8,867 bases of DNA from Actinomycetota bacterium (GTDB lineage: Bacteria > Actinomycetota > Acidimicrobiia > Acidimicrobiales > Acidimicrobiaceae): assembly GCA_004366215.1 (NCBI GenBank), contig SIRY01000170.1:1-8867 (forward strand), written 5' to 3'. The notes beneath the pieces are model-generated. The model did not search any database, was not told the DNA's origin, and was given only the letters and a program-made list of their open reading frames with translations. Below, piece by piece: positions 1 to 5,600 of this stretch (within the stretch, counting starts at the first letter, position 1; the number at the start of each line of letters is the position of its first letter). A program made the translations under genes and the position numbers.

Positions 1-302
1 ACCTCGTCGAGGCCTCGAATCGCGTCCTCGACCTCCGAGAGGAGCCGCTCGATCTCGAGACCGCCGATCGGTCGGTTCTTCGAGGCGGCGAGCACGCCAC
101 GACGAAGCTTGTCGCGGTCGAAGGGCTCGTACTCACCTGAGCGCTTGCGCACGAGAACCCGCGACTCGCTCACCCGCTCGAACGTCGTGAAGCGCCGCTG
201 GCAGTGCAGGCATTCCCGACGGCGTCGAATCGCCTGGCCGTCGTCGGCGACTCGCGTCTCGACCACGCGATCCTCGCTTGTGCCACAGTACGGGCAGCGC
301 AC
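1..302 (-). CDS. nrdR: Transcriptional repressor NrdR (partial, C-terminus outside window)
   Basis: NrdR is the zinc-finger/ATP-cone repressor of ribonucleotide reductase operons. About 100 codons are visible, and the family is usually about 150 residues, so the C-terminal third is cut off by the left edge. Translation from the GTG at 302 begins (M)RCPYCG. The zinc ribbon has cysteines at residues 3, 6, 31 and 34, followed by the conserved RRRxC and RRFTTFE stretches. The ATP-cone starts near residue 49 (VLVRKRSGEYEPFDRDKL). The start is fixed by the family N-terminus and by a GGGAGG at 313-318, ten bases upstream; a second AGGAGG at 305-310 is too close to be the main site. The gene diverges from lexA across a shared 100-bp region, an arrangement known from other actinobacteria. 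I see no clear NrdR box in the visible region. Confidence 0.95.
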   Translation of the reverse strand, partial: MRCPYCGTSEDRVVETRVADDGQAIRRRRECLHCQRRFTTFERVSESRVLVRKRSGEYEPFDRDKLRRGVLAASKNRPIGGLEIERLLSEVEDAIRGLDE

Positions 303-325
303 GGCCTCCTCGCCTCCCAGAGCGC

Positions 326-331
326 AGCCTA
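326..331 (-). promoter_or_regulatory. Candidate -10 element of nrdR
   Basis: On the minus strand TAGGCT (TANNNT pattern) ends 23 bases before the nrdR GTG. It would place the transcript start just upstream of, or at, the GGGAGG ribosome-binding site at 313-318. No -35 element is recognisable, so this is weak positional evidence only. Confidence 0.25.
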
Positions 332-364
332 CTCGCTCGCGACCCTGTGGCGCCGGCGCGCCAG

Positions 365-378
365 CGTACGTCCGTTCG
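365..378 (+). promoter_or_regulatory. LexA operator (SOS box) upstream of lexA
   Basis: The 14-mer CGTACGTCCGTTCG agrees with the Gram-positive/actinobacterial SOS box CGAACRNRYGTTYG at 12 of 14 positions, by my own comparison. The left half-site has T for A, and one central position differs. It ends 24 bp before the lexA start and sits just upstream of a -10-like TAGCCT, where LexA would block polymerase. This implies lexA autoregulation. It lies 63 bp from the nrdR start, so an effect on nrdR is possible but not shown. Confidence 0.75.
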
Positions 379-380
379 AC

Positions 381-386
381 TAGCCT
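381..386 (+). promoter_or_regulatory. Candidate -10 element of lexA
   Basis: TAGCCT fits the loose actinobacterial -10 pattern TANNNT. It lies two bases after the SOS box and 16 bases before the lexA ATG, with the ribosome-binding site GGAGG at 394-398 in between. No convincing -35 hexamer is visible. This is a positional inference, supported mainly by the adjacent operator. Confidence 0.35.
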
Positions 387-402
387 GAGCTCCGGAGGTT
401 CG

Positions 403-1047
403 ATGCCACGACCACACCCCGAGATGCGCGACGCCATCCTGCGTGTCATCGACCGCGTCTCCGCCATCGACCGCGTCTCCGCCGAGCGAGGCTGGCCTCC
501 GTCCATCCGAGAGATCGCGGAGGCGGTCGGGCTGCGCTCACCCGCGAGTGTCGCGTACCACCTTCGTCAGCTCGAAGCCGAGGGGCGGATCAGACGGCTC
601 CCTCACAGCGCCCGCGGCATCGCGCCCACCGCGCGACCTGCCGCCACGGCCGTACCCCTCATCGCCGACGTCGGCGCAGGCTACCACGTCGTCGCGCACC
701 AGGAGAGTGACGACGTCGTGGTCGTCCCGGAGTACCTCGCTCCTCCGAGCGCGTTCGGCCTCCGCGTCCGTGGCACCTCGATGGTCGACGCGGGCGTCTT
801 CGACGGCGACGTCGTCATCGTGCAACCCGGTGCCGACGCCGAGGACGGCGACCTCGTCGTGGCGTCGATTGATCAGGAGATCGGTACCGTCAAGGTCCTG
901 CGGCGGAGCTCCGCCGGGGTATGGCTTGAGGCGCGCAATCGGGAGGATCCGTCTCTCGTACCCATCGCGGTAACGGAGCAGGTCCACATCCATGGTCGCG
1001 TCGTCGGCCTGCTCCGCGACTATCGGGCAACCGGCCCCGCCCGCTAG
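403..1047 (+). CDS. lexA: SOS repressor LexA with a six-residue duplicated insertion
   Basis: LexA represses DNA-damage genes and self-cleaves when stimulated by RecA filaments. The 214-residue protein has an N-terminal winged helix (about 5-72), including the recognition region PPSIREIAEAVGL (32-44) and VAYHLRQLEAEGRIRR (50-65). The C-terminal peptidase domain has the Ala92-Gly93 cleavage bond in DVGAGYH, nucleophile Ser126 in RGTSMVDAG and general base Lys164 in GTVKVLRR. All catalytic features are intact. The ATG at 403 has GGAGG four bases upstream and follows the SOS box. The oddity is IDRVSA repeated at residues 16-21 and 22-27, encoded by an exact 18-bp tandem repeat. With one copy removed, spacing to PPS matches E. 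coli and mycobacterial LexA exactly. The insertion lengthens the segment joining helix 1 to the helix-turn-helix, so operator binding could be altered. The downstream ATPase gene starts 13 bp later and may be co-transcribed. Confidence 0.95.
   Translation: MPRPHPEMRDAILRVIDRVSAIDRVSAERGWPPSIREIAEAVGLRSPASVAYHLRQLEAEGRIRRLPHSARGIAPTARPAATAVPLIADVGAGYHVVAHQESDDVVVVPEYLAPPSAFGLRVRGTSMVDAGVFDGDVVIVQPGADAEDGDLVVASIDQEIGTVKVLRRSSAGVWLEARNREDPSLVPIAVTEQVHIHGRVVGLLRDYRATGPAR
447..483 (+). repeat. Exact 18-bp tandem duplication inside lexA
   Basis: ATCGACCGCGTCTCCGCC occurs at 448-465 and again at 466-483 with no mismatch. The period-18 match extends one base to the left (447). It is in frame and encodes IDRVSA twice. 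Perfect identity, including synonymous positions, points to a recent event or to an assembly or consensus artefact. Confidence 0.97.
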
Positions 1048-1050
1048 CAT
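1045..1050 (+). promoter_or_regulatory. Candidate -10 element just upstream of the ABC ATPase gene
   Basis: TAGCAT overlaps the lexA stop codon and ends 10 bases before the ATPase ATG. If used, it would give a nearly leaderless mRNA, which fits the lack of a good Shine-Dalgarno sequence there (only CCGAGCAGCC precedes the ATG). The same GCTAGCAT octamer recurs at 2640-2647, upstream of the solute-binding protein gene. Weak evidence. Confidence 0.25.
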
Positions 1051-1060
1051 CCGAGCAGCC

Positions 1061-1855
1061 ATGGGCGATGAAACGCAGCGCCGCAGCCTACTCAGCGCAC
1101 GCGACCTCGTCAAAGTGTTCGTCGACGCACGCGGGCGGGCTCGCGAAGCGCTCGTCGGTGTCGACCTCGACGTGCGCGAGGGCGAGTTCCTCTCGATCAT
1201 CGGTCCATCCGGGTGCGGCAAGTCGACGCTGCTGCGCATCCTCGGGGGCCTCTCGCGGCCCACGAGCGGCTCCCTCGAGTGCGCGGTGGACGCTGTGGGG
1301 CGCATCGCGTTCGTCTTCCAGGACCACGCGCTCTTCCCCTGGCTTCGGGTCGTCGACAACGCGGCGTTCGGGCTCCGCATGGCCGGCGTGGGCGCGCGCG
1401 AGCGACGTCGGCGCGCGATGGTGTGGCTGGAGCGCTTCGGCCTCGCGGCCTTCGCGGACGCGTGGCCCGACGAGCTCTCGGGAGGGATGCGCCAACGACT
1501 CTCACTCGCTCGAGCGCTGACGACGGACCCCCGCGTGCTGCTCATGGACGAGCCGCTCGGTGCGCTCGATCCTCAGACTCGTCTCATCGTCCAGCAGGAC
1601 CTCGCTCGCCTCTTCGAAGAGACAGGCGTCACCATGGTCCTCGTGACGCACTCGCTCGAGGAGGCTCTGCTGCTCGGGGACCGTGTCGCCGCCATGACCG
1701 CCCGACCTGGACGCATCGCCGAGGTGCTCCAAGTGCCGCTCGCGCGCCCTCGTCGTGAGGACACCCTCGACACGACGGCCTTCGCCGCACTGCGCCACGC
1801 ACTGTGGCAACGCCTCGAGCGCGAGGTTCACAGTGCGATGGAGCTCCAGCGGTGA
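1061..1855 (+). CDS. ABC importer ATPase (SsuB/TauB/NrtD-type)
   Basis: This cytoplasmic ATP-hydrolysing subunit of a type I importer is 264 residues long, normal for the family. Motifs in order: Walker A GPSGCGKST (48-56), Q-loop Gln87 in FVFQDHALFPW, signature LSGGMRQR (139-146), Walker B VLLMDEP (159-165), D-loop ALD (168-170) and H-loop His197 in VTHSLEEAL. The LFPW stretch after the Q-loop and the VTHSLEEA stretch are typical of the nitrate/sulfonate/taurine family. The ATG at 1061 is chosen because the only upstream alternatives lie inside lexA; the ribosome-binding site is poor. The stop overlaps the permease GTG as GTGA (1852-1855), indicating coupled translation. It starts 13 bp after lexA, so read-through from the SOS-regulated promoter is possible. 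Substrate cannot be told from the ATPase. Confidence 0.93.
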   Translation: MGDETQRRSLLSARDLVKVFVDARGRAREALVGVDLDVREGEFLSIIGPSGCGKSTLLRILGGLSRPTSGSLECAVDAVGRIAFVFQDHALFPWLRVVDNAAFGLRMAGVGARERRRRAMVWLERFGLAAFADAWPDELSGGMRQRLSLARALTTDPRVLLMDEPLGALDPQTRLIVQQDLARLFEETGVTMVLVTHSLEEALLLGDRVAAMTARPGRIAEVLQVPLARPRREDTLDTTAFAALRHALWQRLEREVHSAMELQR

Positions 1856-2611
1856 CGCAGGCGTCGAAGGCCGCCCTCGCACGCGCGCGCCGCACGGCTC
1901 GACGACGACGTGCCCTCGACGTCGCCCTCGGCGTTGGGACGCCGCTCGCGCTGATCGTGGCTCGCGATCCTCGCGACCGCCCGCACCCTCAGCGAGCACG
2001 GCGTCCTCGGGCGCGACCTTGCCATCACCGTCGCACGGCTCGGCACAGGCTACGCCATCGGCTCCGTGCTCGGAGTACTCTTCGGCCTCGCCCTCGGCGT
2101 CGCTCGCCCGCTCGCGGCAGCGCTGTCTCCCCTCTTCGCCGCGCTCTACGCGGTGCCCCAGATCGCGCTCCTGCCGCTCCTGCTCGTCATCTTCGGGCTC
2201 GGCGAGACGCCAAAGATCATCACCGTCGCCGCCGTCACGTTCTTCGTCGTCGAGCTCAACACCCTCGGCTCGGTCCGGCGCGTACCCCCCGAGCTCCTCG
2301 AGGCCGGTGCAGCCTACGGCGCGACTGGGTGGCGGCGCTTCTGGCACGTGCTGCTTCCCGCCTGCGCTCCTGGCATCTTCACCGGGCTACGCGTTGCCGT
2401 CGCGCTCGCCCTCGTGGTCGTGACCGCGACGGAGTTCGTCGCAGCGAACTCAGGGCTTGGCTACCTCGTGTGGAACTCGTGGCAGCTCTTCGAGCCAGCC
2501 GACATGTACGTCGGGCTGGTCGTCATCGCGCTCCTCGGCGTGGCTGCCACCGGCCTCGTCATGGGAGTCGAGCGCATCGTCGTCCCGTGGAGCCGCCGAC
2601 GAGCACGCTAG
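1852..2611 (+). pseudogene. ABC importer permease (SsuC/TauC-type), frameshifted near its N-terminus
   Basis: This is the membrane-spanning subunit partnering the ATPase at 1061-1855. The GTG at 1852 overlaps the ATPase stop (GTGA). The first frame reads a basic N-terminus and the start of a membrane segment (ALDVALGVGTPLALIV), good to about 1959. The family sequence then continues one base out of phase from about 1961 (LAILATARTLSEHG) to the stop at 2609-2611. That frame has a stop (TGA, 1952-1954) just before, so neither frame alone is complete. The body is typical: several hydrophobic segments and the EAA loop, ELLEAGAAYG followed by WHVLLPA (about 2291-2362), which docks on the ATPase. 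A one-base deletion or two-base addition around 1952-1961 would restore about 252-253 residues, a normal length. An internal GTG at 2066 could start a 181-residue product lacking the first membrane segment. A real inactivating mutation and a sequence error are both possible. Confidence 0.82.
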
Positions 2612-2641
2612 CTCGCCGGCGCTCGCACCGCACACGCCTGC

Positions 2642-2647
2642 TAGCAT
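2642..2647 (+). promoter_or_regulatory. Candidate -10 element upstream of the solute-binding protein gene
   Basis: TAGCAT lies in the 87-bp gap between the permease stop and the binding-protein start. It would give a leader of about 45 bases containing the strong ribosome-binding site GAGGGAGG (2686-2693). Solute-binding proteins are often made in excess over their transporter, which fits a separate promoter. No -35 element is visible. Confidence 0.3.
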
Positions 2648-2698
2648 CGTTCGCCACAGCTCGAGAGACCGTCGCGCGCAGCTTCGAGGGAGGTACCC

Positions 2699-3709
2699 AT
2701 GTCGCATCGAGGCCTCCGATGGGCCGGCATCGTCGCGTCGCTCAGCCTCGTCGCGGCCGCCTGCGGCTCCTCACGCTCGCCGAGCGCCTCGGCGAGCTCG
2801 CAGGCTGCACCCACGACCGTGAACGTGGCCTACGTGCCCCTCCCACTCTTTGCCCCGCTCTTCGTCGCCCAGGCGCACGGCTACTTCGCAGCCGAGCACA
2901 TCGACCTCAACCTCGAGGTCGTCCAGAACGGTCAGAGCGCCCTCACGCTGGCTGCGACGAACCAAGTCCAGGTCGTGCTCGGGGGCTTTAGCGCAGGGTT
3001 GTTCAACGCGATCGACCAAGGGCTCGACGTCCGCGTCGTCGGCTCGATGGCTGAGGAGGCGCCGGGCACACCGGCCAACGGGCTCGTCGGCTCCTCGAGC
3101 CTGCACGTCAGCTCCCTGAGCCAGCTCGCCGGTCAACGTATCGCCGTCGCCGGCGGCCCTGGCTCAGCGGGAGCCTACCTGACGGCCATCGCGCTCGAGC
3201 GCGCCCACATCCCGCTCTCGCGGGTCACCCTCGTCAACGTCGATTTTCCCAACCAGGCCGCCGCCCTCGCGAACGGCGGCGTCGCTGCCGCGTACATGGC
3301 GACGCCGTTTCTTCAAGCAGCGCTCGCCAGTCACGCGGGCACCGTCCTCGCAGGAGCGCCCGTCGGCGTCGCGGTCACGGGGGTGATCTTCGGGGGGAGC
3401 TTCCTCCACAGCGCCGCCGCCCAGCGGTTCTTCGACGCTCTAGCCAAGGGAGCCGCCGACCTCCAGGGCTCGGCAGCGACGAGTAGCGCCAACCTGGCGA
3501 TCATCGCCAAGGCAACCGGGGAGTCGCTCGCACTCTTGCGCTCCGAGCCGCCGAACCTCTTCAGCCCGACGCTCGCTCCGCCGACCAGCGTCCTTGCCTC
3601 GATGCAGTCGGTCTACGCGGCGAACGGCAACCTCGTCTACCGCACGCCCCTTCCGATGCGAGACGTGGTCGACAGCTCCTTCGCTGCGCACGTACCAGCC
3701 TCGTCCTAG
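2699..3709 (+). CDS. ABC importer solute-binding lipoprotein (SsuA/NMT1-like)
   Basis: This 336-residue extracytoplasmic receptor goes with the adjacent permease and ATPase. It has a lipoprotein signal: positive n-region MSHRGLR, hydrophobic core WAGIVASLSLVA and a lipobox ending AAAC with acylated Cys22. A Ser/Ala-rich linker (about 23-38) follows. The mature domain begins TTVNVAYVPLPLFAPLFVAQAHGYF, with LEVVQNGQSALTLAATNQVQVVLGGF after it. This is the opening of the NMT1/THI5-like and SsuA/TauA/NrtA binding proteins. The start has GAGGGAGG five bases upstream. The residue at the -3 lipobox position is Ala rather than the preferred Leu, a mild departure. The reading frame is intact. Substrate is unknown: family members bind nitrate, alkanesulfonates, taurine or thiamine precursors, and no neighbouring catabolic gene helps decide. 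Confidence 0.88.
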   Translation: MSHRGLRWAGIVASLSLVAAACGSSRSPSASASSQAAPTTVNVAYVPLPLFAPLFVAQAHGYFAAEHIDLNLEVVQNGQSALTLAATNQVQVVLGGFSAGLFNAIDQGLDVRVVGSMAEEAPGTPANGLVGSSSLHVSSLSQLAGQRIAVAGGPGSAGAYLTAIALERAHIPLSRVTLVNVDFPNQAAALANGGVAAAYMATPFLQAALASHAGTVLAGAPVGVAVTGVIFGGSFLHSAAAQRFFDALAKGAADLQGSAATSSANLAIIAKATGESLALLRSEPPNLFSPTLAPPTSVLASMQSVYAANGNLVYRTPLPMRDVVDSSFAAHVPASS

Positions 3710-3732
3710 CGACGACCGCAGCCGCTCGCTAG
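3706..3732. terminator. Inverted repeat spanning two convergent stop codons
   Basis: CTAGCGA (3706-3712) and TCGCTAG (3726-3732) form a perfect 7-bp inverted repeat with a 13-base loop. Each arm contains the TAG stop of one of the converging genes (binding protein on +, dapE on -). It could act as a weak bidirectional terminator, but there is no T tract on either side and the stem is short. It may simply reflect both genes ending in CTAG. Confidence 0.3.
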
Positions 3733-4781
3733 CCCTGTCGAGCAGGCCCCTCATGGAGCCACCTCCACAGGGTTTGGGCGACAAACCGCAGCTCGGCGAC
3801 CTCGACCACCTCAGCGTCGGTGTGCGCGAGCTCGGGGTCACCCGGGCCGAAGTTGACAGCCGGAATGCCAGCCGCAGCGAGCTGGGCCACGTCAGTCCAG
3901 CCGAGCTTGGCTCGCACCCCGAACGCAGACCGTACGAGCCCCTCGAAGGCGTGGACGTCACTGCGGGCCCCGGGAACCGCCTCGACGACCTCGACGACGT
4001 CGTCCGGCTCGAGGACGTCGTCGAGCACGGCCCTCAGCGCTGCGCTCGCCTCCTCCGGGCTGCGGTCGGGAGCGAAGCGGTACGCCACCTCGAGGATCGC
4101 CTCGTCGGGCACCACGTTCCACGCGAGACCCCCTCGAACACCGACCGGCTCGACCGCCTCCCGGTAGCGAACACCCTCGAGCTGTGGCTCCCGACGCTCG
4201 AGTCGCTCGATCGCGCCGAGCACGCGCGCGAGTCGGGTGATCGCGTTACGCCCGATCCAGGCGCGGGCGACGTGCGAGCGCCGGCCCGCGAGCCGTAGCC
4301 GGAGCTTGAGCACGCCTTGACATCCAAGCTCGACGAAGCCCCCTGTCGGCTCGAGCAGCACGCCACGCCCCGCCCGAAGGAGCTCTGGTCGCTGCGCACG
4401 CAGCGCAGCCAGCCCGTTCGTCACAAGCGGCCCTTCTTCACCCGGGTAGGCCACGAGCACGACCGGCACACGGGGCTCTGAGGTCGCGAGCGCGACCGCG
4501 ACCGCGAGCCCCCCCTTCGAGTCGACGGCGCCCCGACCCGCCAGCTCCGTCGGCGTCACCTTCACAGCGAGCTCGCCCGGTACGGTGTCGAGGTGTGCGA
4601 CGAGTGCGGTCGCGCCCTCTACCCCTGGGTGGCTCTCAGCGACGACGCACCCCGCCACGTGGTGGACGACGAGGCCACCCGCGGCGAGGTCGCTGGCGAC
4701 GCGAGCACGGAGCTCCTCCTCAGCCCCGGTCGGGGAAGGGATCGCGATGTAGGCGGCCGCGAGCTCCGCAGGATCCCTCAC
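3729..4781 (-). CDS. dapE: Succinyl-diaminopimelate desuccinylase DapE
   Basis: DapE hydrolyses N-succinyl-LL-2,6-diaminopimelate to LL-diaminopimelate and succinate in the cytoplasm. The 350-residue M20 metallopeptidase-fold protein shows all the di-zinc ligands: His63 and Asp65 in AHLDTVPG, bridging Asp87 in GAVDSKGG, catalytic Glu115 and ligand Glu116 in YPGEEG, Glu144 in LLEPTGG, and His320 in PELAHTDAE. Motif spacing and length resemble the actinobacterial DapE group. The GTG at 4781 is chosen because it overlaps the dapD stop (GTGA, 4778-4781) and begins the family N-terminus (DPAELAAAYIAIPSPTGAEEE). In-frame sequence further upstream lies inside dapD. It is the last gene of the leftward dap block and is intact, unlike dapD and dapC. 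It ends 19 bp from the convergent binding-protein gene. Confidence 0.92.
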   Translation of the reverse strand: MRDPAELAAAYIAIPSPTGAEEELRARVASDLAAGGLVVHHVAGCVVAESHPGVEGATALVAHLDTVPGELAVKVTPTELAGRGAVDSKGGLAVAVALATSEPRVPVVLVAYPGEEGPLVTNGLAALRAQRPELLRAGRGVLLEPTGGFVELGCQGVLKLRLRLAGRRSHVARAWIGRNAITRLARVLGAIERLERREPQLEGVRYREAVEPVGVRGGLAWNVVPDEAILEVAYRFAPDRSPEEASAALRAVLDDVLEPDDVVEVVEAVPGARSDVHAFEGLVRSAFGVRAKLGWTDVAQLAAAGIPAVNFGPGDPELAHTDAEVVEVAELRFVAQTLWRWLHEGPARQG

Positions 4782-5600
4782 AGGGCGCCACCGTGCGCTC
4801 GCAGCAGCTCGTTGAGCTCCGCCTTGTGGTGGCGCTGCCCCTCGTCGAGTCGCGCAACGACGAGCAGCGCAGGCAAGCCGAACGTGCCGCCAGACCACTC
4901 ACGCTCCCGCGTCCCAGCGACGACGACAGACCAGTCCGGAACGCGCCCGCGTGCGAGCTCCGCGCCGGTCGTGACGTCGATAACCGGGATCGTCGGCGTC
5001 ACGACCGCGCCGGCGCCGACGACCGCACCACGGCCGACGATCGCTCCCTCGACGACGATCGCGCGCGAGCCGATGAAGGCGTCGTCGCCGACGATCACCG
5101 GCGAGGCCTGCGGCGGCCCGACGGCGCCCGAGGACGCCACCGATGCCCACGCCACCAGAGAGGTGGACCCGCTCGCCGACCTGAGCACACGAGCCGACCG
5201 TCGCCCACGTGTCGACCAGGGTGTCGGCGCCGATCCACGCACCCACGTTGACGAAGCTCGGCATGAGCGTCACCCCCGGAGCGAGGTAGGTACCTCGCCG
5301 AACCACGCTCCCAGGCACCGCACGCACCTTCGCCGCGGCGAGGTCGTCACGAAGAGCGATGCGGTCCACCCACCGGAACGGCTCGGAACCCAGCTCTCTG
5401 AGCGGCAAGGACGCGAACGCGAGCACGATCGCCTCCTTCACCCACTCGTGCACGGTCACGGTCCCCGTCTGCCAGTCGACGCTCGCGGCCCGAAGCGACC
5501 CCTGCTCGAGGTCGCGCAGGATCGACTCAACGAGGTCGTCTGGCAACGGAGCGCGCCTCGCGAAGGCCTCGCGCACGAGCAGCTCCCGTTCGTCGCTCAC
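4778..5600 (-). pseudogene. dapD: Tetrahydrodipicolinate N-succinyltransferase DapD, frameshifted
   Basis: DapD transfers succinyl from succinyl-CoA to tetrahydrodipicolinate. From the GTG at 5600 the first frame gives a good match to residue 158 (codon at 5127-5129). It includes VNVGAWIGADTLVDTWATVGSCAQVG (as VDTWATVGSCAQVG at 129-142) and HLSGGVGIGGVL. The family sequence then resumes one base out of phase (PPQASPVIVGDDAFIGSR, VVEG, then the hexapeptide-repeat region) and runs to a C-terminal NELLRAHGGAL and stop at 4778. The break coincides with a near-exact tandem repeat at 5111-5131. Removing ten bases gives GVLGPPQASPV, with the exact spacing of the conserved GVLEPLQAxP region, and a 270-residue protein (E. 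coli DapD has 274). A one-base indel leaving three extra residues is the alternative. It resembles the proteobacterial DapD type rather than the longer mycobacterial enzyme. The start has AGGAGG upstream and overlaps the dapC stop (GTGA). Confidence 0.9.
5111..5131. repeat. Near-exact 11/10-bp tandem repeat at the dapD frameshift
   Basis: On the plus strand CGGCGGCCCGA (5111-5121) is followed directly by CGGCGCCCGA (5122-5131), identical except for one missing G. The net extra ten bases throw dapD out of frame. One explanation is an 11-bp duplication that lost one base. Confidence 0.85.

Noticed and set aside
349..362. GC-only palindrome-like GGCGCCGGCGCGCC between nrdR and lexA as a regulator site
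   Set aside because: Such runs are expected by chance at this base composition, and it matches no known NrdR or LexA operator.
538..1545. 335-codon minus-strand open frame across lexA and the ATPase gene
   Set aside because: It is antisense to two genes with intact motifs and has Ser/Arg-rich composition without domain features.
1804..2991. Long arginine/proline-rich open frame on the plus strand
   Set aside because: Apart from its first part, which is the permease N-terminus, it is the out-of-phase reading of the permease and binding-protein genes. Low-complexity RRRPR composition is typical of GC-rich shadow frames.
5111..5131. Programmed ribosomal frameshifting in dapD or dapC
   Set aside because: No slippery heptamer followed by a structure is evident, and the extra bases form tandem repeats that explain the break more simply.
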